A DNA stretch of 64,000 bases from Dendrobium chrysotoxum. Its lineage: Eukaryota; Streptophyta; Magnoliopsida; Asparagales; Orchidaceae. The notes under the pieces were generated by a model. That model was not told where the DNA came from. It was given only the letters and a program-made list of their open reading frames with translations, and ran no database searches. Location of the stretch: the NCBI GenBank assembly GCA_019925795.1, contig CM034305.1, positions 67,754,573 to 67,818,572 of the forward strand, given 5' to 3'. Position numbers and translations under genes: made by a program. Below, piece after piece: positions 44,901 through 56,400 of the stretch; within the stretch, counting starts at the first letter, position 1; every line of letters starts with the position of its first letter.

Positions 44901-47900
44901 TGCCAAGAAGAGCCAATCAACGGCCAATTCTAGAATCTTTCATGGAAGAATTGTAACGAGAGATTCAACAACTATAAGAATGGCTTGTGGTGATGGAATT
45001 ACATCATCCAATTAAACCTCAAAATGAGGGAGAACATTTAGCAGAGGACGAAAGTCCTTTTCACCAAGAAGCTTCTTGTGAAAAGGAGAAACCTCCGCTT
45101 CTTATTTTAAGCGAGAATCTCGAAGACCTCTAGATTTCGGAATCAAGATCGATATTCTAGACTTTGAAGGAAGATTAGATTCGGATGAATTTTCAATTGA
45201 CTACTGAATCCTTGAATATAAAGAGGTACCTTTTCACCACATTGTTTAATTGATAGCCATCAAATTAAAAGGCAACACCTCTTTGTGGTAGAAGAATTTG
45301 AAGCGATCAAGAAAGCATGAAGGGAATCCCAAGATCCTTTTTTTTTGACAAAATGATGAAAGAAATGGAACGAAAATTTTTGTCTGCACATTATCGTTAA
45401 GATATGTTTCTTTAACCACACAATCTTCAACAACAAGAAGTCTCGGTGGAAGGTTATAAGGCTGAATTCAAACAATTATTTTGGAGGTTTAAACCCATCC
45501 ATTGCCAATGCGTTACAATTGCAGTCATATTCGATGATCAACGACATCATCAATTTCCCTTTCAAAGTGGAGAAGCAACAACGAATCGAGAAAAACATCA
45601 TTAGCAGGTGAACAGGGCCGGGGCACCTCTAACATCGATTCTTGTGACTGGCTGACTGCCTGAAACCAAAGGAACGCTTATTGGCTGAGCTACTGGACCT
45701 TATACACTGGCCTCTACAACCTCCCTCCCCGCTTGCAAGGGTTTTAAATGCCATTACCTTGGACATATTATGCCTAATTGTCCTACAAGATGGTTGGTGA
45801 CCTTAGTAGAAGAAGCACATGGCGAAAACCCCACTTCCTTGGATCAAAACGTTGAAGAACCAATGGAAGAACAACTCATACGGGCATATGAGAGGGAATT
45901 ATTAGTTGTCTGCCGCTTTTAAGTGTTTAATATGAGAAAGAGGATGAATGACTCCGTCACAATATACTCAGAAAGTGTGCATTATCCAAAGGCAAGGCAT
46001 GCAATATGATGATAGATGAAGGAAGATGTGAAAATGTGGTATCAACCTTGATGGTAGAAAATTGAACATTCTACTATGTTGCTTGCACCCAAGACCCTTA
46101 TGGTTCAAGAAAGGAATTGAAATCACTGTCAATAAAAAATACTTGGTACAATTCTCAAATGGGGGAAAACTTCAAGAACAAGTTCTTTATGATGTTTTTT
46201 CTCATGAATGCATGTCACCTTCTCCTTAGAAGACATTGGCAATACGATCGTCGGACTAAGTATGACGGGTTCCATAATACCTACTCCTTTCACAAAGAAG
46301 GTACTTCGGTGGTGCTCCTACCTTCCAAAGAACTGACCAAACCTATGAACTGCAACCCTAAAATGGTGCCGCAGTCTCTCTTCATGCAGACCTGCAAAAT
46401 GGCTGATCATAGGTTGGCTTAGGTTGTAGTTGAGTTCGAGCAATCCCCACTACCAGCAGATGTCCAAGATTTAATTATTCCTAATCAACTAGCCAAGGCT
46501 CACCAACAAAATTTCAGGCTATACATGCCCTTACTTATGCCAGTGGTACCTTGGATTGATATGGATTTTGCTGTGGGGGATCCCTACAACACAATGCTGC
46601 TAGGACTTCGTCATGGTTATTTTTGACCGATTTTTAAAGATGGCCCTTTTTATCCCGTGTCAAAAGATATTGGATGCTACAAATAGAGCTAATATTTATT
46701 TTCAAGAGATCATCTGATTGCATGGCATTCCCAAAACAATTATATCCGATCGAGATGTCAAATTCCTTGGCCATTTATGGAGGACCTTATGGGATAAGCT
46801 TGGTACTAAGTTATAATTCAGCTCCACAACACAACCTCAACTAGGCGGACAAACAAAATCTGTCAATCCGAGTTTGGAAAACCTCCTAAGGAGTTTCATT
46901 GGCAAAAACATTTGCCAATGGGACCTAATTTGCCTTGAGTAAAATTTGTTTACAACAGATGCCGTAACCAAACAATGGGTCACAGCCCTTTTGAGGTGGT
47001 TTATGGGAGAAATCCCACCTCTCCTATAGATTTGATTCCACCCATTGTCCTTACGGAATGCAACCGTGAAGCTGAACTCTGCATTCAAGTTATTCAAAAA
47101 CTCCCTGAACAAGTGTAGGAACAAATTAAACAAGTGTAGGAACAAATTAAGTGTTGGGGAAGTAAACCACGCAGCGAACACAAGAAAGAAATAGAAAATA
47201 AATAACATTAGGATTTAACGTGGAAAAATCCGAAATAGGGAAAAAACCACGAAACCACACCGTACCAAGAAATTCACTATGAAAATTTGGAAAAAAATAA
47301 TACCGATCTCTCTTCTCTCTCGCTCTCACCTTGTCTCTCTTCTCTCTTGCATCGTTCTCTCAATAGTACTAACAAAGAGATACAATACAATAGAACTGCT
47401 AGCCCATATTGCAGCCCCGTGGCGCCAAGTTTGTAGTGCTGCGACGCTCTACTCTATGTTTCCAGTTTGCCTGACAGTGCTGCAGCGCCTGGGTTCGGAG
47501 CACCGTAGCACTCCGCTCTTTGTCTGTCTCCAATAAAATTATACAGCACCGCAACGCTCGAGTATATAGCACCGCAACATTGTACTGTTATACGGGGAAA
47601 AAAAATTATTTGCAAAGCACCCGAACCCAAGCAAGGGGAGGACCCCCGACGAGCTAGATCTATACAGTTGAGGTCCGAAGCAGCATTACAACACCATTGA
47701 TCGACACAATCAAATTCCACATAGAACTAACATTAAAAAATAAAATAAAATGCAACACACGAAACGCAAGCCAATTAATCTAGGAAAACATTACAATTTC
47801 AAGGCGAGTGGTTTGGTGTGGATCAAATTATGCACGGAAAGGTTTCCCCTGGGTTCTAATAGTAAATTAAAACTCAAGGTCAATGACCCTTTTCGTATTA

Positions 47901-48437
47901 TCAAGCGCATCAACGATAATGAAAAATATTTTCTTCTTCAAAATTTTTAATGCAAGCACGCCATAAGCTATAACATTAATTCATTATAGCATCTTGATCG
48001 GATCAAATGTTTGAAGTTTTATCTTATGCATTCTTTATCTAAAATGATCTCAAATGTGGAGAGAGAGACCAAAATAAATTATTGACTAATCTCATGTGGC
48101 TAAATTAGCCTCATGATTATACAAAATTGACCTGAAATGATCCCAAAAGTAGAAGTTGTTGGAAACTGGGATACAAAATTGACCCCAGTTAAGTTTCTAA
48201 TGAACATATTTGGATAAATTTTGTACAGTTGATGGACTAATTTGAAAAAAATGATATAATATATTTCATTTGTTTAAATTATTAATGCAGGCTCACCGAG
48301 AATCTACTGGAACAGCATCTTCAAGTGATAGCCGATATGAAGACCCTGTGACTGCTGCAGAAGAAATTGCATTTTGTAGAGCCTGTGCTCGATTTGGCTT
48401 TGGCTTATATCTGTATCATGAAGATGAAGCTATTTAA
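38979..48437 (+). CDS. RAD52-2: RAD52-2-like organellar single-strand DNA-binding/repair protein, four exons
   Basis: Plant RAD52-like proteins bind single-stranded DNA, anneal complementary strands and support recombination in organelles and nucleus; the RAD52-2 (ODB2) branch is mainly plastid-associated. Exons are 38979-39292, 41303-41340 (38 nt), 42047-42138 and 48291-48437. Phases 2, 1 and 0 agree and the product is 196 aa. The ATG at 38979 gives an Ala/Ser/Arg-rich N-terminus (METANAVFFGANLAIPAASR), a plausible transit peptide. The core starts at VPNSNYVVPLD and TRPLNEILRDLNKRVPDK. It continues through YHANRMLSFYAPG (microexon), GWCGEVRDVIFSGNGSVTVV and YRVTIRGSDGE to DPVTAAEEIAFCRACARFG and LYLYHEDEAI. 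All segments match the family in order, so I regard it as intact. Intron 3 is 6,152 bp and full of retrotransposon debris. The next gene is convergent. Confidence 0.93.
39293..40165. other. RAD52-2 intron 1, first part
   Basis: No element or RNA was recognised between the exon 1 donor (G|GTACGC) and the MITE. Confidence 0.5.
40166..40861. mobile_element. Mutator-type MITE, 696 bp, with 10-bp target duplication
   Basis: The left end reads GGGTGATTTATATACATACC. The right end, complemented, reads GGGGATTTACATGCATACC. Similarity continues for about 45 bp as an imperfect terminal inverted repeat. A perfect direct repeat TTAAATAAAA flanks it (40156-40165 and 40862-40871). A 9-11-bp duplication with long inverted repeats points to Mutator-like elements. 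No transposase is encoded. It sits in RAD52-2 intron 1. Confidence 0.8.
40872..42046. other. RAD52-2 intron 1 end, microexon and intron 2
   Basis: Apart from the 38-nt exon at 41303-41340 this is AT-rich intron sequence. A short phrase ('tttgcaagt.ttataagtttcaatcata') is duplicated at 41495-41560. No mobile element was recognised. Confidence 0.5.
42690..42852 (+). mobile_element. RTE LINE 3'-end fragment
   Basis: The segment from 'ttagattggaaatga'-like sequence through 'gtagccaaccccaca' to 'gatgttgttgttgttgtag' matches the terminal 150 bp of the 23-kb LINE. It is a strongly 5'-truncated insertion in RAD52-2 intron 3. Confidence 0.75.
42853..43654. other. RAD52-2 intron 3, unassigned
   Basis: T-rich sequence with no recognisable exon or element between two LINE 3' fragments. 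Confidence 0.4.
43655..44258 (+). mobile_element. RTE LINE 3'-end fragment, longer copy
   Basis: This matches the last ~600 bp of the 23-kb LINE: 'tattgttcaaagtgatggtg', the sequence coding CLRWFGHIKLQPSDDPVR, and the 3' tail 'gatgttattgttattgttg'. It has frame changes and small deletions. It is a second insertion in the same orientation as the one at 42.7-42.85 kb. Confidence 0.8.
44262..44862 (+). repeat. 5' LTR of the Gypsy relic (approximate left border)
   Basis: A TATA-like 'cttataaataag' (about 44330), a transcript-start-like region and CT-rich imperfect repeats ('ccgcagacctgctgtccatt' type) precede a CA end just before the primer-binding site. The overlapping frames on both strands here (44378-44956, 44425-44703, 44434-44863) are LTR artefacts. 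Confidence 0.55.
47152..47732. mobile_element. Solo LTR (581 bp) nested in the Gypsy relic
   Basis: It starts TGTTGGGGAAGTAAACCACG and ends CATAGAACTAACA, with TGTT...AACA termini. The flanks are near-identical 5-mers, TTAAG and TTAAA. The start resembles plant Copia LTRs. It splits the Gypsy integrase between its GHSPFEVVYG part and its VWIKL part. Neither a second LTR nor internal sequence is present, so recombination to a solo LTR is the simplest reading. Confidence 0.6.
47952..48290. other. RAD52-2 intron 3, 3' end
   Basis: The first ~70 bp may still be Gypsy pol tail. The rest is AT-rich intron up to the acceptor ATGCAG at 48285-48290. Confidence 0.45.
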
Positions 48438-50432
48438 CCGAAATGAGAGCCATGCATCATCTGTCACTGATGATTTTTTGTTCTAAGAGTTAAGAAACTG
48501 TTACTTATTACATTCATCACTCAGAATTGGCTGACATAGATTTCCAGATTGCCTGCTTATGTGCCGGTGCGAGTACAAAAGTTCTGGGAATACTGTGCTG
48601 TAATAAATTAAATTGTTTTTGTTGAGCAGTCATGTCATTGATTAGTCATTTTTTAAGATACTCCTGTGGATTTAAGAAAAATTATTCTAGAATATTTTGA
48701 TATAGATTATATTAGAGTGGGTTTGAAAATTTTTTGGATTTATTTTGAGGGTAGTACAATATTAAATTTTTATATACATCATCATTTTTTTAAAAATTCA
48801 ATGATTTTAAAGCTTATTTTGATTAAAGAGGGATGTGAAGCCTTACAACGTTAATTTTAGTTAAAAAAAGGAATTCATTTTATTTTAATTGGGTTTAGTT
48901 TATTTAGTGGCTCAATTCCATGTTTTTCAAATAAAAATCAACTAAATAATTTGTTGATATGGTAGTTTTTTTAATGTTTTTTTTTGTTTTAATTTTTTTT
49001 GGTGGTGTACGGCTAAGAAATTTTTGTACTAAAAAGTTGCTTTTAAAAGTTGTATGAAAATTATTCCAAACGAATCTGAAGGTTAGTTTTGAATAGTTTT
49101 TTATCACTATTTTGTTGTTGCTTTTAAAAAAAATTATGCGAGAGTTATTTTAGAAAACAGTAAGAAATTTATCTCAAATAAAATCTAAGGTGCAAATGTA
49201 TATGTTTGTGTAAATTTGTGATTAAATTTTCTCCAAGTTTTCAAATAATTTAGGTGAGTTAACTAGTTTCGCTCAAATAAATTTACATATAAAATTAAAT
49301 TGAGGTTTATTTGGTTCAAATTAGAGTTCATGTTATTTACGTGGCTCAATCACATATTTTTTTTTAAATAAAAGCATATTGTATTACTCGCATTTTTATC
49401 GGGTTATATAACACATGACAATTTAATTTTTTATGCAGATTATTTTAGTGAGTTTAGCATTACTATTGCTTGATAACTTTTATCCTTTGTGTGTTTTTCA
49501 AATGTTTTAGATTATGAAGAAACGTCTATGTAAATCATCCACAATGAACATTTGAGGTCATTGTATTGTAACTCTAACTGATAATCAAATGTGATGTGAT
49601 GTCGGAGGGATATTAAGGTCTGGTTTGTTTGTCCGTTTTTAGTACTTTTTTCATTTTAAAATGATAAATTTCTTCTTTTTTGCTGTTTGAATATGACACA
49701 TACTTTTTCAGAAACTCTATATCTTTACTGTTTTGAGAAGCGTTATGGTATTAACTTCTCCATTTCTTAACGCGACGTTTTTGAGACGAAAAAGATAAAA
49801 AAATTGAACGAAGCCTAACTCTAAAAGATATTTTCCTTCTATTTTGGGGGATTTATATGCATAACATTCAAAATATTGAAATTTATATATTAAACATATA
49901 AACTTCACTATTTACATTGTTTAAAACCTTTTGCTAACTTCATTAAAGGATTTTGTCAAAACTCGTCGAGGGTTCGTCGATGTCTTCTCCTTGCAAGCTC
50001 ATTTACACCTTCCTTGATTTCATTGCACATCATTGAACCTAGGAGGGCTCCTCCACACATTGCCTAGACCCACCTAGGAGGGCTCCTTCATCAAAGAGCT
50101 ACCATAAGAGTAAGAGGAGCGTGCAAAGAGCATGAAGAGAGGGAGACTGTTAATGGTTCCTTAAATCTGACCTATTTTTTTTATAAATATTCCTTAAATC
50201 TGCTAATTGCATTTGGTGCTCTTTATTTCTCATAGAAAATTTTTAGACAAAATATTTTTATTCAAATTTGATTAAAATAAATTTTATGATTTAATTAAAT
50301 TTATTTTTATGATAAATACATTTTTTAATAAATTAATAAAAGAAATTTATTACATTCATCACAAAACAAATTAAATAATTATAAATTTATCTTCATCAAA
50401 TTTAAGTAGAATATCAAATCTAAATATTCTCC
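48438..50432. other. Convergent intergenic region RAD52-2 / DUF1350
   Basis: The 3'UTRs of both genes presumably lie here. The part at 48650-49130 is T-rich with strings such as 'tttttgtactaaaaagttgc' and 'attccaaacgaa', which resemble one arm of the MITE family at 50.9, 51.4 and 59.3 kb. No gene was recognised. Confidence 0.4.
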
Positions 50433-53400
50433 TTATTTCTCCTCAAATATTCTTGGATTTGAATATGAGGTGATCCATGATGAAATAACATCCACTAGAA
50501 CATCAACTTGCTTTGAATTTCGTGCACGAATGATCTTTGAATCTGGACCCATCGTGATTCCAGCTTCTTTTGCCAATGATTCCCATGGCGTCCCAGCCGT
50601 TAGATTTGCCAGAAGCTCTCCTCCACGGTTCACAGCATCAGCCATTGCAGGTGGAACATCAGGAAGGATCTATAGATAAATATGGCAAAATTCTCATTAA
50701 AAAAAAAACAAAAAGAAAAATGATATTATATGTGGGATTGCAAAATGTTAATAAAGAGAAAATGCAAGTGGGACGGCTTTCTTACTGATCCAAATTTGGA
50801 TTAACTGATTCAAATGGCAAAATTCTCATTGATGTATTTTTCATTTTGATCAAATTTGGATCAACTGATCCAAATTTTCTGCATTTATCCAATTAGGAAT
50901 AAAAAATAATAATCTCAGACTTAGGTTTTGAAACGGCTTTCTTACTGCTTCTTAAAGCAGCTTTTTAGTACAAAAAATTTAATTTTTGTACTAAAAAATT
51001 GTTTTAAGAAGCAGTAAGAAAGCTATCCCAAACGAAGCCTTAAATTATTTTATCATTTTAACATAAAAATGACCTGCTGCAGTGGAAGCCCATGATCTCC
51101 AGGCAATGAACGAATTGAGATGTCCAGCTGAGAACTTATGGCAGATTCACTGCTTAATAACTTGGCCAGAGTTGGAGTTTCATCAATCGTATCATCCTTG
51201 AACTGTATCAATAGATTTCTTGAAATTCCATAGTAAGATTTTATCTACAGGAGGAATCACAGCAGGGAAATTAGACCATCTTTAATCCAAATTAATAAAA
51301 ATAATAATTGAAGTACTATTCTTCCTTTTCTTAATAACAATGTAATGATATGAGTATAATAAGGATAATCCTAAAGAATTATCATATTACAAGGAAAAAA
51401 AAAAGATCAAATACAACAATCATTAAGGTTTCATTTGGGATAACTTTTTCTTTCTAGTACAAAAAATTTTAATTCAAAAAATTTTTGTACTAAAAAAGTT
51501 GTTTTAGAAAACAGTAAAAAAACTGTCCCAAACGAAGCCTAAGTTCCATTCAATAGTATAGGAAAATAATACAAGAGAAAAAAAAAAGAATCATTTCGCT
51601 TGAAGCCTAGTGAAAACAAGAATACAACAACAACAACAACATCAAGCCTTTATCCCACTACGTGGGGTCGGCTACATGAATCCTTTTTTTCCATTGTGTC
51701 CTGTTAAAAGTCAAATTCTCGTTTAACTAATAAAGAAAGATCATTTCTAATATTTTCTAACCAAGGCTTTTTAGGTCTACCTCTACCTTTCTTAACATAA
51801 GTCAAATCTAAGACCTCTATTTTCCTAACCGGGTCATCGGGAGGCCCCGTTTTATGTGACCAAACCATCTAAGGCGACTCTCTTTAATCTTATCTTCCAC
51901 TGGAGCTACTCCAACCTTTTCACGAAGATGCTCATTTCGTATCCTATCTCTAAGGGTAAAGCCACTCATCCACCTGAGCATCCTCATCTCTGCAACACTT
52001 AACTTAGAATTATGCTTCTCTTTTAATGGCCAACATTCGGCACCATAAAGCATTGCAGGTCTCACCACCATCTTATAGAATTTTCCCTTAAGTTTGAGGT
52101 ATACTTTTCTATCACACAATAAGCCCGATGCATTCCTCCACTTCAACCATCCAACTTGGATTCTGCTGATAATATCCCCATCTATTTCACCATCACTTTG
52201 AACAATAGATCCAAGATATCTAAAACGTGTACTCTTATTAATGACTTGATCACCCAAAGTCAGAATCCCCTCACTAGGTCTATTATTACTAAAATTACAC
52301 TCCATATATTCCGTTTTAGATCTACTCAAGCGAAAACCTTTAGATTCTAAGGTTGACCTCCACAATTCTAGTTTACCTTCAACTCCCTCTCTAGTCTTAT
52401 CAACAAGAAGAATATCATCAGCAAAAAGCATACACCAAGGTACATTCTCTTGCAAATGTCTAGTGAGAACATCCATGACTAAAGCAAAAAGATATGGGCT
52501 TAAGGCTGATCCTTGATGTAATCCAACCGAAATAGGGAAATACTTGGTCAAACCACCTTGTGTTTGAACACAAGTAATAGCTCCTGCATACATATCTTTA
52601 ATGATTTGACACTGATGATAACAAGAATGATGATAACTTTTTTTTCCAGATTATGTCTATATCTGATGAATAGGATTTGAAATCTCTTACCTACTAAAAC
52701 ATCATCACTGATAATGCTCTCATTAGAACCATTAAGTTACAAAAGCATCATGACCTTCTATGTTGAAGTACTATACTGTTTCCATTTGATAATGCTAATT
52801 TTAGGCCTGGCACAAGCTCAAAACAACAATAGCTTAACAAAACCTAAGCATGCTTACTTTTTCATAACAAACTACATTAGAAAATATAGACGCACATTTA
52901 TGCATTTATGTCATTATAAAGTTACTCTGCATGATAAAAATGAACTAGAAATTACTTGAGAAAAAAAAAATCAAAATGATCCCTCAACTCTTTATGAAAG
53001 AGTAAAATTATTCCCAACTATATTAAAGAATCATTTTAATCCCTTAACTTCTTAAACAGGAACCAAAATAATCCCATGAACAATAAAAAATTCTATCTCC
53101 AAACAGTTTTGTCATACCAGCTTCCTAGTTTCCTCTGGTTTAGGAATAAATTCTTCTCTTCCGTTAACCAGATCCATGTACAGAGGGGGAAGTTGCTCGA
53201 CCAATGGAAGAACTTGCTTCATAATCGGTGGACTAAGGGACTCTAACTGCTTGATGGCCATTTCTGCCTGAAATAACGCATCCTTCAGATATTTAACAAT
53301 GGCCAAAAAAAAAAGGAGCAATGTCTTGCACAAAATCAAATATTATCAATTTACAAAACAAACAGCCAACCATTTTCGTTTATGATAATATTTCCAAAAT

Positions 53401-56400
53401 CCCAAAGAGCACTAAAACACAAACTTCATATTGTTTGCTTTCATTAAACTCTCAAAGATTTAATCTTAACATACACAAATACAAGAGTTCAATAGTTCAT
53501 TTTAAAACGCAGGCATTAGTTTTGTAAATAGTGCGTAAATCTCCCAAAAAATTCTCAAACTGAAAGACAAAATAATCAACACGCTCAAAAGATAGAAATT
53601 CAAGCTCGCATATCCTCACCCCTTGAAGAATATTTGAAGATGACGTGAGTTGGTTTAGAAGTGGACCAAAACTCTGGGCCATTGGCGCAATAACTGGAGT
53701 AAACAGTGGTACAGCTAAACTTGCCTCCTGCAATACAAATAAAAGAATCCAAAAGTGTTTTCTTCAAATTTCCATGACCCAACGTTCAGCATATTCCGAA
53801 AAACCAAGAACCATGAGCTCAGGCAAACACAAAATTGGCATCGTTTTGTTCTAGTGAAATGCATTCGATCAAGCACTAACATGAATATGCAAATCAATAA
53901 TCACTGTATGTATTATAGCTTACGCTGATCCCAAATAGTTGGGATAAGAGTCATAAGACTAATAATAATGATGATGACTGCATGTTATAGCACATAAACC
54001 TATGATAACTAAATGTTTCATGATAAACATTTATTGCACTATATCATACATGCAATAAATGAGAGTTAAAACCAGTTAACAACGGTTCATAAAAATAAAA
54101 AAAAACAACCGTCATTTTCCACAACTACAAAGAGTCAAGCTTGAAATTTTTGGTCAACAATGTGTATGGACACCTGAATAATGGTTCAGCATTCAAAAAG
54201 AACGGATCCAAAGTTCCAAATGATTCAATGATCATCTCCACAGCAACCCCAAAAATTTTCCCAACAAGAAATTTTTAAATACTAATCAATATGCAAGTAA
54301 ACATCAAAATTATCAACTTATTGAGTCCTTTTTGTTTTTTATTATTCTGGAGCTTAATTTTTACTTAATGGAAAAAAAAATTACATAGACATAGTCCTTG
54401 GTCGAATTTCGAGATATTAGTCCTAGGTCGAATTTTGAGATAAGGTCGATATGGGTTTTGGAAGCAGGTAGGGAGCCCCCTTCCTAAGGGGTTCCAAAGC
54501 AAAGCCTCAAAATATATACTATATTTGTGGATTATTTTTTAAGGGAGTTTTGTGTATTTCATTGAATTTTTGGTTGTCCTAATTTTTATTTATAAAGAGG
54601 GAGGTGTCATTTATGTTGCATCAGAGAAATCAGGATTGTAATTCTTCACAATCAAATCATGATAAATTCAAAGCAGTGAAATAGGACATAATCATTTATG
54701 ATGCACTGACACTTCTCCTCAATGAGGTATGCAATATCCAACACTTCTTCTCAAAGAGATATACAGTGTCCGACACTTATCGGACACAACACGCATCCAA
54801 CACTCCTCCGATATATATCAGACACGCCGAAGACGTGTCTGATTAAAAAAATATAAAAAATAAATTGGGCACGCATGTCTTAAATATTTTATGAAATTTT
54901 TTTAATATAATTTTTTTATTTATTTAAAAATAAAAAAACTTATTGTTTTTATTTCCTCTCAACACCAAATCAATTGCCCGCACTCAATACCCCATTCCCT
55001 GAATATATCATTTTCATTTCTATCTGCAGATCGTAACTAGGTTTCACAATAACGCCCGATGTCATCGCAACATCGACGTCTGATGCCGTCACAATATCAA
55101 TGTTTCAAAACCATTTGAAATAAAAGTTTGACACTAGCAATTTCTACCCTACAATCACTCCCCCACGTCATCTCGACATCTAATCTTTGACCGACATCAT
55201 CTCAACATAGACGACCACGCTGTCTCGACAACGATGCTAGATGCCCGACTCTTGCTAGCATTGTCGTCTCTCCCCTCTCGATGCTTGAAACACGACATTG
55301 ACGCCCAACTTTTTAACATCCTAATATTAATTATTTTAAGCACAATCCTAGTTGAATGATTATTATTTCACAATTATTCTTAATATTCTACTTACTCAAT
55401 TTTATACATTATTTTTAAGATAAAAAAATTATAATACCATGTCCAACCCGTGTTTATATCCTATATTTTTAAAAATTGACGTGTCCCATGTCCTAGCCGT
55501 GTTCGTATCTGTGCATCATAGATAACCATCAATTGGGAGCACCTGTATAAAATTTAGTGAATTTTTTTGGTGTTGATCTTTTTTTTCTATTTTTTGTTCT
55601 TTATTGCTCTTGGTGATTGAATTAGATTTCATCAATCTCCAAATACTTATATCGTGGGGAATAAATTTAAACATCAATAGATGCATTTTTTTATTTTGCT
55701 AGAATATGAAAACAATTTCTGTTAGGTGATTTTACAAATAAATCTAAATTTATTCAAAAGTTACAAATTTTCTTTTTTTGAAATAACTTTATTTTAGAAT
55801 CAACCTCGTACAAGAGGAGACTAAAGGGGCTGCCATGGGATTATTGATAGATGGGTTGCGTGCATATGCCTTTGGAGTTGGCTAGAAAATTAATTAGAGC
55901 AAGGGAGAGAGTCGTGTGAAGCCTACTGTTGGAGAGGAAAAAAACAAGCAAGAGTTATTTTCGATAATAGTGAAGAAAGGGAAAAAAAAAAAGAAAATAA
56001 GTTTTTAAGTGACCGTACAGTACTATCTTGATGCATTGAAAATACGATGGTATTAGAAATTTTGCGCAATTCCATTGACAGGAGGAAAAGTACTCTTCTG
56101 ACGAAAATTTAAGAGAGTAGTTTATAGTCTAGCTAAATCTTCTTTGTTTATATATATATATTATCTTATTTTCTTTTATTTATCTTAAAAGAATTGAGGT
56201 TTCTCTTTTGTGGTAAGATTAATGTACTTATTAAGTTTGAGGAAGATTGTTTTATTATACCCCATTTATATTGTATATTTGTATGACTTCTCTATAGTGA
56301 ATCAGATCATCTCTCCTCTCCAATGAACACTATGCATTTTTTTAGTAAGATCACATAAATCTTAGCATCTTCTTATGTTGATTGATCTATTTGTTGCAAC

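Larger units (their letters stand above)
44262..47951 (+). mobile_element. Ty3/Gypsy retrotransposon relic lacking reverse transcriptase
   Basis: The order is 5' LTR (to 44862), then the initiator-Met primer site TGGTATTAGAGCC (44865-44877; one mismatch). Gag remains follow, including MKEMERKFLSAHYR and EVSVEGYKAEFKQLFWRF. The zinc-knuckle remnant FKCHYLGHIMPNC (about 45745) has lost its first cysteine. A decayed protease (IDEGRCENVVST, near 46010) is followed by NACHLLLRRHWQYDRRTKYD. The sequence then passes from an RT-entry fragment (LPADVQDL, near 46460) to integrase (WIDMDFAVGD, near 46550) within about 100 bp, so RT and RNase H are deleted. Integrase continues to GHSPFEVVYGRNPTSPIDL (about 46980-47035). 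After a nested LTR it ends in VWIKLCTERFPLGSNSKLK. There are many stops, and no 3' LTR was found. Confidence 0.82.

Noticed and set aside
44378..44956. 192-codon plus-strand frame
   Set aside because: It lies over the Gypsy 5' LTR, primer site and first gag codons, and its Cys/Pro-rich look comes from CT-rich LTR repeats.
47279..47720. Frames of 85-88 codons
   Set aside because: They fall inside the nested solo LTR and show no protein similarity.
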